Shown one piece after another: positions 11,040 to 21,186 of a DNA stretch of 64,000 nt (position 1 is the first letter of the stretch; every line of letters begins with the position of its first letter). A program made the translations under genes and the position numbers. Under the pieces are notes generated by a model. That model worked only from the letters and a program-made list of their open reading frames with translations. It was not told where the DNA came from and searched no databases. Source of the DNA: Hygrocybe punicea (taxonomy: Eukaryota > Basidiomycota > Agaricomycetes > Agaricales > Hygrophoraceae); contig OY744467.1 of NCBI GenBank assembly GCA_963556145.1, positions 5,952,001-6,016,000 of the forward strand, written 5' to 3'.

Positions 11040-11921
11040 CAACTGGTCAGATTGCAAGTAAGTGAAGTGGAATAACTTCTACGAGTCTCGCGATGATCGT
11101 GATCTATAGTGCGACTTTAGCGATTAAAGTCGCGGCGACTAAAGAAGATCAACTTAAAGAACTATGGTCAGGGATGGTCGAATGTGAGGAAAGTAAAGTC
11201 ATATTGGAGTTCGAAAGGTATAATTGAGTGGGGAGACGGGAACGATGTGCTTTAGTTTGCTGTTTCTAGGTGTAATCTAACAGCTATTTTATACGAAGAC
11301 AGTCGGAGATCGGAGACGAAGTGAGAAAGTCGTGTAAAGAAAGAAACCTAGTCTAATAGGGGTCGAAAAAAAGGACTGAGTATCAATCACATGTAAATGT
11401 AGCCAAAAGAGGTGGTGAAAGGAAGATGAGGATGATCCTGTAACAAGGGAAGAACAAAGGAGCTGGATGGAAGAAAGGGAATAGGTACTCTAAACGAGTT
11501 TAGTGTATCTAAGATGAAACGGGGTATTACTGTTATGAAAGGCGAACTATTATGCAAGGGTCTGGGGCTCAATCCGATTCAGGGGTTTCTCTATCTTGGT
11601 CCGCAATGTCGTCAGAGATGATCACGATACGATTGAGGAGTCGTACTAGTTGTCGCGAGCCATCACGAAGTCGCAAGGTGTCGGACTTGTTTTCGAAGGA
11701 TAGTATAAATCTGTCCGATTCGTCGATTCGGTGGTCAGCACATATGAGTGCGTATCATCTTGCCCATCACTGAAATCTTGACTGTCCTCAGTCAATCCAT
11801 GTCTGATCAGATCACGTGACCATCTTGATAAATAACGTGCGAGTTGTGAGAACTTCTCTAGAATTTCTTCTTGCTTCTTAACCCTCGCTGCCGCTCTACT
11901 ACACCAACACTCAGTCGCAAC
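11040..11921. other. Gene-free stretch upstream of the six-Cys gene pair
   Basis: No protein family was recognised. The segment 11,070-11,160 is rich in CGACTTTAGCG-like short repeats. Bases 11,830-11,920 probably hold the promoter and 5' UTR of the gene starting at 11,922, since a C-rich leader runs directly to its ATG. Confidence 0.5.
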
Positions 11922-13506
11922 ATGTCGTCGCCCATCAACGTCTGCACCACTTTCAAGGAGAAGATCACGGGTCTCGTTGACTCGATGCCGAGCGAATCGC
12001 TCACGGAGAAGCCTGAACTTGAGGGGTGGGGGTGAAAATTTGTCGAGGCTATCGTGAGTCCTTTCGTTTTTCAGTTCTGCACTAAATATCCTGTTGGACT
12101 AGATGCAATATTGTGAAGTCACCGAGACTTGGGGCGAAGAGGCCGATCCGGTGGTCAGTAAGTGGGTCGAAGATGCTCACAGCATATTCGAGGCGGTGTC
12201 TGACGAAGACTGGGTGAGCTGGGGCGGTTCAATTTTGATGCCGACTCTGTCGAAAGCGGTTGAAGAACACGATGCCGCAAAGAGGAAGGTCGAGGAAGAG
12301 GACGAGGCATGACTGGAGCGGAAGCGATTCGCAGAAGAGGCGGAACGACGTCGTCGTGAATCGGATCAACAACGTCTTCATGAGGAGACAGCGGCTATCA
12401 AGGCGCGGGTCGAGGCCGATCGACTCGAGAAGCTGAAGCTTTACCAAGTTAATCTGTATCGCAAGTTCGAAGACAAGCAAATCACCGCGAAACAACTCAA
12501 GGAAGCACTCGAAGCACTTATGAATCCGGTCGACGAGGAGGATGGCGAATGCGAAGACGATCAATCGGAGAAGGAGTTGGACTTGAAGCGGAAAGATCGT
12601 GACAGTGACAATGACGAGCCCTTAGTGCTCCTCACTGTGCGTGGCAAGGTAAGCGACTTCTGATTTCTTCTTTGCATCATTCGCTAACTCTGATCCTTAG
12701 TGCGATCTTTGTAAAGCCTTCAAGACAAATCCACCATGCGAGTACGGCGATAATGACCCAAAATGTCGCAAATGCATCAACGATTGTAAAGGTTGTTTCT
12801 GGCATGGGGTCGGACAACTAGGGAAATGCAGGGGTAATCCCAGGATACATTTGTCTGTATCCGTACTCGTACTCCCCACAAATACGGATGCAATATCCAC
12901 GGATTTTACCCACGGATTCGCGATCAAAATGAGCCGGAGATCACCTGAAACGGTCAAGAATTGACTGAGATAGAGTCCAATCAATGTTTAGTCTCTATCT
13001 CAGTCAATTCTTGACCGTTTTGGATGATCTCCGGCTCATTTTAAAGCCCACAGATACGAGAATCTGTCTCCGTACTCATACTCTTAAGAGTACGGATACC
13101 TGCGGAAAAGGATTTACCCTTATCCCTGCATTTCCCTACAGACGACTAGGGGTAAAGTCGCGGGCGAAACACGTGAAGGTCGGCAGGTCGAAGGATGTTG
13201 AGCCTCCTAAACATGAGTAATTCGATTACTTCCTCGGTGATATCCTGACCAGCGCTGTCAGTCGTTTTTGTAGACAAGACCTGGATCAGAGCATGACCAC
13301 CTAGTGGTCCTAGTTTGTCGGCGAAGTCTGGGCCGCGTTTTTCGAAAGGAAAAGGGAAAGTTAAGTCGAAGCATCACGAGGAGATTGAGGCCGAACTGTC
13401 GTCGCTGGAGGAGGAGCTCGCGCGGATGCGACTGAAGGCAATAATGTACCAACATTTCATAGAGACTCTCGAGGAGGAGCACGAGCAGTTGAGCGAATGT
13501 CTATAG
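11922..13506 (+). pseudogene. Six-cysteine protein pseudogene, split by a MITE
   Basis: The exons follow clear splice sites: 11,922-12,053, 12,103-12,648 and 12,701 onward (introns of 49 and 52 bp, phase 0), then a last intron from about 13,218 to about 13,313. The encoded protein begins MSSPINVCTTFKEKITGLV, continues through a long charged coiled-coil stretch (rich in EAERRRRES-type sequence), then has a cysteine cluster, C-x2-C-x8-C-x8-C-x2-C-x6-C followed by FWHG, and ends with a second coiled coil (ELSSLEEELARMRLKA). In-frame TGA codons at 12,033 and 12,310 and a 320 bp MITE just after the cysteine cluster inactivate it. Both stops fit CGA to TGA changes. It shares its layout with the intact neighbour at 13,711. 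Function unknown; the spacing resembles but does not match a Zn2Cys6 DNA-binding cluster. Confidence 0.7.
12819..13138. mobile_element. hAT-type MITE in the six-Cys pseudogene
   Basis: Terminal inverted repeats TAGGGAAATGCAGGG and CCCTGCATTTCCCTA enclose 320 bp. The ends fit the hAT pattern (YARNG). The flanking octamers CGGACAAC (12,811-12,818) and CAGACGAC (13,139-13,146) act as the 8 bp target-site duplication, differing only by two G/A changes at CpG-type positions. The inside is itself a long inverted repeat (ACTGAGATAGAG region near 12,963-13,004) with TATCCGTACTCGTAC-like motifs at both sides. Removing it joins the gene in frame. Confidence 0.85.
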
Positions 13507-13710
13507 TCACATACTTTAGTCATTCTTTTTAATTTTTTTTTTAATTTTTAATTTTCATTTCCTTTTCGCACTGTTGCCGACCGATTTTGAGTCGCAGGAA
13601 GTATGGTGTGAATGAATTTGGAATCCTCGCATTTGTCACATGATAGATCGCATCGCGTACTTGATGGATCACTGATTGGATAGATCATCAGATCTTGCTT
13701 GTCTTCCACC

Positions 13711-14361
13711 ATGTCGTCTCCTGCACCGTCGAGCACTTCGCAAGCAACTGGCGATGACTACATCGATCAGCTCATCAAATTGACTACTGGGTCTCCGGTA
13801 TTGGATGATAGTCCTTCACTGCCTTCCAAACGGACGCGAAGTGCTAACAACCTTGGACTACTTCCAGTGAAAGGAAAGGTAAGTGTGATGTTTTCGAACA
13901 TTAGTCCACGTTTGATGATCGCCTGCAGAGGTGTGATAACTGTGTCCGCCAGGAGATCACGTGCAATATCGGTGATTCAGAGCTTCGCTGTGCCAAATGC
14001 ATTCGCGACCACCGAAGTTGTTACTGGGAAGGGGTTACTCGCAAGGGTCAACGACAATTTCCGAAGTCGAGGAAACCTAAACGTGTGTTGCGACGTCTTT
14101 TATGTCGCCGTACTGACATCCGAAGTGGACTTCTTAGGAATCGTCGGACCATCGGTCGCATTGTCATCGCTAATCCAGAGCTCTATCGTGAAACGCAGTT
14201 TCAAGGGGAAGGCCAAAGATACTGATGGAGAATTTCGAGAAGGGGAATTATCGGTCGTGCAAGAGGAACTCACGTGGGCTCGCATTCATGCCGAGGCTCA
14301 TCGGAGGATCGTCCTCGAATTGGAATTAATGCTAGGGGAGATGGAGAATAGGTTGAAGTAG
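13711..14361 (+). CDS. Six-cysteine (Zn2Cys6-spaced) protein, 181 residues
   Basis: Exons 13,711-13,878, 13,929-14,082 and 14,138-14,361; introns are 50 bp and 55 bp, the second with a CTGAC branch site. The spliced length is divisible by three. The protein starts MSSPAPSSTSQ, has a cluster C-x2-C-x6-C-x8-C-x2-C-x6-C-x-W at residues 58-89 (RCDNCVRQEITC ... RCAKCIRDHRSCYWEG), a basic stretch (KSRKPKR), and a C-terminal helix (VQEELTWARIHAEAHRRIV) likely to form a coiled coil. The spacing equals that of fungal Zn2Cys6 DNA-binding domains, but the usual lysine/arginine-rich loop is weak, so regulation of DNA is only a suggestion. It lies 204 bp after a pseudogene of the same layout, in the same orientation, as a tandem pair. 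The gene could also be transposon-associated. Confidence 0.6.
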   Translation: MSSPAPSSTSQATGDDYIDQLIKLTTGSPVLDDSPSLPSKRTRSANNLGLLPVKGKVSVMFSNISPRLMIACRGVITVSARRSRAISVIQSFAVPNAFATTEVVTGKGLLARVNDNFRSRGNLNVCCDVFYVAVLTSEVDFLGIVGPSVALSSLIQSSIVKRSFKGKAKDTDGEFREGELSVVQEELTWARIHAEAHRRIVLELELMLGEMENRLK

Positions 14362-14589
14362 AATCAGCGATAGGAGGGTCGAGAGCTCCTCCTTCTACAA
14401 GGCAATTTTTGTTTTTGTCTTTATTTTGTAACATTTCTATATCGCATGTAAAAAAAAACTGTTGCCAATAACACGAACATGAGGAAAAAATTAAAGTAAA
14501 CGGCTCCAAACAAAGTATCATCATCGCTGAATACGGGCCAATCATCATGAAGATGATCGCCATATAACTGCTACAAAGTGAAAGCCTCG

Positions 14590-14847
14590 TCAGTAGTTAT
14601 CATCGCCTTCGCTGTCAGTATCGCTGTCAGAGCCATCACGGTTTGAGTCAGGTTCTTCTTCACTGCTGTTCTCGGATTGTTGCATGTCGTGAAGTTGTTC
14701 GGCATTGATATCGAGTAGGCGATCCGGAAATTCGATCGTTTTTCTGGCAAAGTAAGGGATGACTCTAAATGCAGCCACCGGGTGATGTAACACTGAACCA
14801 TCTAATTCGCATAGGATATATGCTCTGCCGAAGATTCTGGATATAAC
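14590..14847 (-). pseudogene. Gypsy retrotransposon Pol C-terminal tail
   Basis: The frame contains GRAYILCELDGSVLHHPVA, AFRVIPYFARKTIEFPDR, then an acidic Ser/Asp/Glu-rich end. This is the normal tail after the integrase domain of basidiomycete Ty3/Gypsy polyproteins (AELDGTVL...AAFRVIPY type). Only the last 85 residues remain; upstream DNA belongs to a different repeat beginning at about 14,850. Confidence 0.7.
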
Positions 14848-14849
14848 GA

Positions 14850-15345
14850 AAGGACTGAAGGACTGTGAAGGTGAACTGAAGTTGGACTTCATCTGGGCTT
14901 GGAACATTTTAGGTGAACTAAAATGGATATTGTGGAGATGGTGGACTCCTACTACATCTCTATTGATCCAAACTTATTGATCAATTGGATTCAACTTGCT
15001 ATCCAGTTGGATCATGTGGTCCTAACCATTATACACATTTTGTGGAGTGGACTCTTACCACTACATCAACCCCCAAGTTAAAGACTCTGGTGCCAAAATG
15101 GCATAATCCAGCACCTCTTGAAGGAAAAGAAATGGAACTTAAGGAGCATTGTGAGTGTGCTTTTAGCACTTGAAAGAAGTGATCTTCTTGTATTCATCTC
15201 CAACTCCAATGTATGACTCTGAAAGCGTATGAGCAGTGAAATACTCAGTTGCATAGCTTTGAGTCAATTCTCAACAGAATGATTGTTAATAATAATTTCA
15301 ACTGGTTTTTGCTTACAAGTGATACAAATTTTAGAGTCTGAAGTT
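14850..15345 (+). repeat. KDZ-associated gene fragment, inverted copy of 33,020-33,515
   Basis: This is nearly the same sequence as the minus strand of 33,020-33,515 (a shared frame with CGPNHYTHFVEW and KLKTLVPKWHNPAPL). By position it matches a worn-down version of the C-terminal half of the KDZ-associated protein at 31.8-33.0 kb (the latter has VDSYHYINH, CRKWCNPAPFNGS, EHYKRAFNTQ), including the segment before and after its intron. It is non-functional. Confidence 0.65.
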
Positions 15346-15984
15346 CATGCAGTAAACAATGTGCTATATAGATAAAGGCTGTGTACCATGGACAAGGAAA
15401 TGAATATAGGAAACAAGAGAATTGAAAGGAAGGTGACATATGGGGAAATAAAAAGGGTATGTGTCTTGGAATGGTGAAGAAAACATATATAGAAAGCAAT
15501 GCTGCGGCTGTTCATCAGATGTAAGCCTAATAACTTAGTGGAGTGGAAACATGTGTGTGTCACAATGATGACAAAGTAAAGCAGGAAAAGGAAAAAAAAA
15601 AGACAGGAGTGAAGAAATACTTTAATAGTTATTTATTATCTTGTTGTATATTTGAGTATACTAGAAATGCAGCCATAAACTGAACAAATTTACAATGTTT
15701 TGCAAGGAATCCACTTGGACTCCACTTGGACTCAACTCAGACTTCACTCAGAATTCCTACCAAATATGGAGCATGGGAAAATATTGCCTAATTTGGTTAG
15801 CATGCCCATTGTATACCCAATCCCATATATAGTGTCAGATTTGTTTTATTTGCAAAATTGAGTGAGAAAAATGCAAAAAAGTCAAAAAAAGCTGGCACTT
15901 TGCAACAACTCAGCAGAATTCTGAGCGGATTCCTTGTTGTAAATAAGCATACTGCATGAAAACTCATAAAAATGACCATTCAAA
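15346..15984. other. AT-rich, no gene seen
   Basis: No reading frame of interest. At 15,705-15,755 there are repeats such as CACTTGGACTCC and CACTCAGAATTCC that may be the decayed left end of the AGGAGTCC element whose right end is at 16,693. Confidence 0.4.
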
Positions 15985-16693
15985 GTGAAATTTACTCAGA
16001 ATTGAGGAGTCCTTGAGGAGTCTGTTACAGATCGCTGTTCTTAGCGGACTCCAGCAACAATAAGCCAAACAAGGATGTATTAAGAGGGAAGCGAAGTACA
16101 AACAAAGGGAAGAGAGGGGAGTCTAGGTGTCAAGGTAGCGATCAAGGGAAGAGTAGCTAGACTAAACTTAAGGGTACTGACTACAAATGTCCTTGATTAT
16201 ATACCAGTGAACAACTTCAGGGTTGGCTTCTTCGTCATGCGTGGCTGTGTGGAGGATAAGCTCCGGGATGAACGGCGTCTTGCTTGGCTTCGTGGTCTAT
16301 GCGTTTTGGGGTGCCAACGAGGTGGCCAACGGCTGTATTGTGGGTCTGGTGTCAACAGACAACTGATCTGATGATTATGCTGTGCGGTATTGTTGAGTGC
16401 TTGCACAAGCGTGTACGATGTATCGGCGGTGATCGGTTGATAGGGGTAATCATGGGGATCGGGATACCGTCGTTGATTGTCTTCGATGATGTTCCGGACC
16501 CAGGTTATGACATTGTCTTGTGACGCTGAGTCAGAGACGGGGTCGGAAGCGGGGGTTAAATCGGGGTAAAAAGTAACAGAGTCCTTGAGGAGTCCTTGAT
16601 TTTGAGGAGTCCTTAAGGAGTCCTTGGGTCATGAGGAGTCCTTGAGGAGTCCTTGAGGAGTCCTAAGGAATGTGTGGGAGAGTGCAACATACA
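15985..16693 (-). mobile_element. AGGAGTCC-repeat element, end with solo LTR inside
   Basis: The end consists of repeated GAGGAGTCCTTGAGGAGTCC-type units (15,993-16,022 and 16,579-16,665) followed by AAGGAATGTGTGGG and GAGAGTGCAACATACA to 16,693. Read on the minus strand, the terminus (TGTATGTTGCACTCTCC) is the same as that of the larger element starting at 31,091. The solo LTR 16,023-16,578 splits the repeat. The terminus lies a few bases from the last codons of the gene at 16,705-20,997. The far end was not established. Confidence 0.65.
16023..16578 (-). mobile_element. Solo LTR, 556 bp, TSD GAGTC
   Basis: It begins TGTTACAG and ends AAGTAACA, and is flanked by GAGTC at 16,018-16,022 and 16,579-16,583, a 5 bp target-site duplication. 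The minus strand carries a TATATAA box (around 16,200) and the protein-like frame shared with 6,050-6,583. The interior of the parent retrotransposon is gone, so it is a recombination product. The LTR itself contains an open frame (16,197-16,406 and upstream) conserved between the two copies. Confidence 0.9.
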
Positions 16694-18578
16694 GTGTAAT
16701 TCCTTCACCCTTGCAACTGACCCTTTATGTGCTTTACCTCCAACTTGCAACTGTGAATGATGAACGATGTTGTACCTATTTCCATCTTGAAAAGGTCCCT
16801 AAATGCATCCACAGGATCGGCAACATTGAGGAGATCATCAATAAAGAGGAATCCTCATTTCTTGAACTGCGGAATGTATTGGAGCAATTCCTGTTGGCCA
16901 GTATATTTCTCGTCGAGCTTGGTCAAAAATTCTTCTATAGTGGGGTATGGTGATGGTCCATCAAAAGATATGTCCCTGAATGAGATATCGGCAGGAGGGG
17001 TGGGAATGGGAGGAACTGCGGCCAGAATTTGAGGAACAGGAGCTAAGCCGCCAGAGAGAAGATTCGCGATTTTGCTAAAGCCAAGCATGGGTGCCAAAAG
17101 ATTCTGAGCTTGGATGATATCATTGTCCGCTGCTCCTGCGGTGTGTGTTGCCTTTCCCTTTCTTTCAACTGGCTGTGCTGGGACAGGATCATCCACATGG
17201 AACTGTGCGAAAGCTGCAACACGTGGCGGAACAGTGAGAGTGACGCCAGGAGTCTTGGCATTCTGAATCATATATTAGCGGAAATCATAAATACAATAAA
17301 TAATCTTACAAGGTGTTTGGCCCAAGCTTTGACATGTTGCAACGTAAGGTTGACATGAATGCCATACCTGTTGATCTTACAGTGCTTGGTTTCTCCACAT
17401 ACCATGCACTGCTTCAAGGTGTCAAGTAGAGTGTTCATTGCCATTTTGATGTCTCCAGTATTAGAATTGTCAGTATCTTGATCTTTACCATCAAGGTCAA
17501 ACAAGGGGGAGGCGGCACGCCTGCAAGACCGGTCTGTGGCTGTTGCTTTCTTCTTTTGTTTCTGGATGTGCTGGGTAAAAGAAATCTGGTACTAAAATGA
17601 CACTAAGCTGAAGTGTGATATAAAAAATTGAAGGACAAATGAAACGTACATTTTTAGGGATTATGATGAAGACCTTTGTGTCCACAGATTTCTTCGACGT
17701 AAGCTCCTTGCTTTTCATCAGTGCTGAAAAGTCATTATCATCAGCAAGCGAGAAAACAGTGCCATGAGCGCCAATCTTGTAACTCAATGTGGGTTGGCAA
17801 TTGACTTCCGTACATCCGAATGTAGCGTATATTTTTGCTTTGAGATTTTCAAAAGTAATATTGTGTGAAATCATTACCATCTTCAACGATTTGCTGGCAC
17901 CTTCAGGAATAACGAGAGTAATCAACGCTAAGGAAAAGTTAGTATATTATATGGGGTATAAATTAGACGGGACTTACGCGCTGAGTCTTTAGCTACAGTA
18001 GTCTTCACCTTCAGTCTTCGCCTTCACAGTCTTTGTTGGCTGAATACTGGGAGTGTCGGACAGATACAGGTTGGAGGTGTCACCATCTGTGTTGTCGAGA
18101 TTACTCTCATCAGCAGCTATTTGTGCATGGACTATTTTGGCCTTGGCTGCTGCAACACGCGAGTGGGCAAGAGTGATCTCAATGTCACTATCTGAGGTGT
18201 CGTCTTGTACACATAGTTCCTCAGCTCTGGTGGTCGCAGTCTTGACTGCTACAGTGCATCGTTGCTCTGGAACTTGAGCAGTACGGTTATCAATTGGTAA
18301 GGGATTGTCATGTCCTTGCAGTTCATCATCTTGAAAATGAACGCGCTTCGCAGCTTGAGCGTGAGGGCGACTCGCAGCTTGAGTGCGAGGGTGACTCGAG
18401 GTGTCTTCAGTGTCAGACGGTGGAGTAGTGGGACCTGCCAGTCACGTGACCAGGCTCCCACGGTTGACCTAGTTAGTAGCCTTCCTGATGTAGTAGTCAG
18501 TCCATCATCCTATCCATCCCGTCTTACCTCTCAAGTCCTGCGTGAGCCCCCGGAGAGGTACCTTGGTACCTCTCCATC

Positions 18579-20217
18579 ATGGTGATGAGAGTGTTCTTCG
18601 ACTCCACGCCTCTCTTTTTTTCTCTCGGGTTCCCACTCCTTACGACTTTCTCGCGAGACGACCTTTTTTCGGCCTCACCACCCCTGCTGCGCGACGGCGC
18701 ATTTTCCCTTCATTCACGGCCGTACCTCAGTCGCGTTACCCCCCGGCACCCTCGCTCAGTCGACCAGGGCCCCGCGTCGACCATCGTTGACCCAGAAACG
18801 CGGACTCAACCCTTTTTGAGCACCCAAAAGCCCCAGGCCATGCCATCCACGTTCGCGCCCCGTTTCCTCTTCTCAGACCAAGGACGGCCTCTCAAGCTTT
18901 CCTTCGACGTCTTACGGCCCCCGTTCTGCCCCACATCGTCCCAGGAACACCATCGACGTCCATTTTTGACGCCCAACGACCACCCGTGTACAGCCGCGTC
19001 ACCACCTTTCGACCCCCCATATTTTAGCGTTCCCTGGCCCACTCGTATCCATCAAGGCCCCCACGTTCACGCTCGACGACCCGGTGCCCACGTTCTGCTC
19101 GAAAGAACCCCCCGGTGCCGTCCATTTTGGATACCCAAGCGCCTGCCACGTCATCACCTTCAACCCCCCGCTTTTCGTATGTCCCGTTCCCAACCCACGT
19201 TCGTTCAATCCCCCGCGCCCTCGTTCCATCCACCAGGGCCCACCGTTCCCCTCCATTGCGCCAAACGAGCCCCCACCGTCGTTTTCAGACTAGGGCAGGT
19301 CAAGGGTATGCAATACCCCCAGGGGTTAAGAGTACGGGTACCACGGGTTAAGGGTACGAGTCCAGCCTCAGAATACCCGCAGTACCCACGCGGGTATGGG
19401 CTGTATTTCTTTTGGGAGAAGAAACATCAAAAACTCAATTTTTGGGGTATTTTTCGCTATTTTTGATGGATATAATGAGAATCATTGCTTGTAAAAATAT
19501 GTAAAAATGCTCTCAACACTCCCCACAGTATTTCGAACATTGTGCTCCTTTACACTAAAGGGATCCGACCAGTATTCCGTCCACAATAACCATAAAAACC
19601 ACCAAAAACAGGTAAAAATGGGGTATTTTGCATGTTTTTGAGGGATATAATGAGAATCATTGCTTGTAAAAATATGTAAAAATGCTCTCAACACTCCCCA
19701 CAGTATTCTAAACATTTTGTTCCTTTACACTAAAGGGATCCGGCCAGTATTCTGTCCACAATAACCATAAAAACCACCAAAAACAGGTAAAAATGGGGTA
19801 TTTTGCATGTTTCTTCCTGTACCCCTGCAAAACCCATGCCATACCCGTACTTTTGGCCTCGGGTACGTACCCGTGACGGGTACGGGTGCGAGTACAACCC
19901 CAGAGCACTGCGGGTGTACCCCTGACTGGCCATATTTCAGACACCCGGGCCACGCGCCACGTCACCATCGCGCGGCCTCGTTCTACCAACATACCCAGCC
20001 CCAGACCGAATCACGAAGCTCGCGGCACACCCGCTCACCATCCCGGAGCACCCCACCTCACTCCAATACCGCGAATGGACTGTCCCCGCCGTTCCCAGAC
20101 CCCCACCGCGTCCCGCCACGTCACCACCCCTGGCCAGTTCCTAACACCATACCTGGCCCCACCAACCCTCGTTCAGCTCCCTGCGGCATCGTTCTCGACC
20201 TGGACGAGCCACCCTGA
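18579..20217 (+). CDS. Pro/Arg-rich open frame inside the TRIM-like element
   Basis: The frame is open from just after the left LTR to 19,290, is interrupted by the hAT element 19,291-19,934, and continues from 19,943 to a TGA at 20,215-20,217. When the hAT element and one TTTCAGAC copy are removed the frame is continuous, about 330 codons. The product is rich in Pro, Arg, His and Ser with no known domain. The opposite strand is also partly open and the DNA is C-rich, so this may be composition and not a gag-like protein. Confidence 0.35.
19291..19934. mobile_element. hAT-like non-autonomous element, TSD TTTCAGAC
   Basis: It starts TAGGGCAGGTCAAGGG and ends CTGACTGGCCATA, flanked by TTTCAGAC at 19,283-19,290 and 19,935-19,942. 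Both ends carry clusters of GGGTACGGGTA/TACCCGTAC motifs. The middle has a tandem duplication of about 175 bp (starting near 19,468 and 19,643). The same family, with its own 8 bp duplication, is at 30,606-35,878. Confidence 0.9.
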
Positions 20218-21186
20218 TCTCTTCGCGTGATACGCCAACCCCCTCCGCGTCGGGATACCATGCCCTTGTTAAGTACAACCCTATGCCCTGTCAGTATTAT
20301 AGCTTTTATTATAGCCTCATCCCCTGTTCCCCCCCATATTGGATGTCAATCACAGTCTACCTACAAGCCATCACTACACTACGTTCATGCACCCGTTTAC
20401 CCGATCTCTGCCAATACAGTTATATTTTGGACCACCTGAACCTTCACACTGCACTAAGTACTTGCTAGGACGATTCGAGGGATCTTTGGCCTTGCGTTGT
20501 GAGCCCGAACCCTTGCGAGGGAGGCATTCGAAGAGTATTGAGTTTGAGGAGAGTCTTGTATAGTCTGGTCATCTACCGCCCCCTGTGCGAGGACGACTTC
20601 CCGCTTCATGATATAAGGCCCTGGCCTTGATTCAAGGCATTCTGAGGGACTGGGAGTTGTGGCTTGAGAGTTTTTTGGTCAGTTTCTGTTTGTTTTGTGA
20701 TCTTTTCTGTAGCAGTTGGCGACGAGGGCGTCGCCATGAGGAAAAGGGGCACTTAGAGTAGTGGGACCTGCCAGTCACGTGACCAGGTTCCCACGGTTGA
20801 CCTAGTTAGTAGCCTTCCCGATGTAGTAGTCAGTCCATCCTTCCTATCCAGTCGACTTCCACCTCGAGTCCTGCGTGAGCCCCCGGAGAGGTACCTCGGT
20901 ACCTCTCCAACGGGAGTGCGGAAGGCTCATGGGAAGATAAAGGAACTGGCCGTTTGACCCTGGGAGCACGCTTCATTGCAAGTTTTTTGGATCCCATCGT
21001 GGCGCAATGAAAAAATGTGATGAGTGACAAAAGAGGTAACAAGCACAAAATAAAGATTCGCGGGCTGTCAATATGTCACCCCGCCCCCCGCCCCACCCCA
21101 AAAATAAAAACAGAATTGCACAAAACATTAGAGCATTATTGGAATGGCCGGTTTTCATAACAAGTTCTCAGTAATAAGGGAAAAAA

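Larger units (their letters stand above)
18421..20909 (+). mobile_element. TRIM-like LTR element with 156 bp LTRs
   Basis: LTRs 18,421-18,576 and 20,754-20,909 are both 156 bp, begin TG (TA in the second) GAGTAGTGGG, end CTCTCCA, and are flanked by ACGG (18,417-18,420 and 20,910-20,913). A polypurine tract GAGGAAAAGGGG lies at 20,738-20,749, just before the right LTR, setting the orientation. Each LTR holds a CACGTGAC site and a terminal hairpin GGAGAGGTACC..GGTACCTCTCC. The two LTRs differ at a dozen or so positions, so the insertion is not very recent. The interior has no reverse transcriptase; it contains a long Pro/Arg-rich frame and the hAT element 19,291-19,934. Confidence 0.85.
16705..20997 (-). 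pseudogene. Multi-exon gene of unknown function with a TRIM in exon 1
   Basis: Start ATG at 20,997 (MGSKKLAMKRAPRVKRPVP). Exon 1 continues to 20,910, is interrupted by the LTR element 18,421-20,909, and resumes at 18,420 down to 17,978. Further exons: 17,927-17,650, 17,570-17,310 and 17,262 to about 16,705, with introns of 50, 79 and 47 bp. Removing the LTR element and one ACGG copy rejoins the frame exactly (...SALP then SDTEDTSSHP...). Exon 2 encodes a small beta-rich domain (TLVIPEGASKSLKMV ... SLADDNDFSALMK) that resembles a PB1/ubiquitin-like fold. Exon 3 has a CMVCGETKHCKINRYGIH motif. Exon 4 is Pro-rich, then has YPTIEEFLTKLDEKY. A frameshift near 18,010 and a TGA at 16,855 suggest decay apart from the insertion. 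Family unknown to me by name. Confidence 0.65.
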
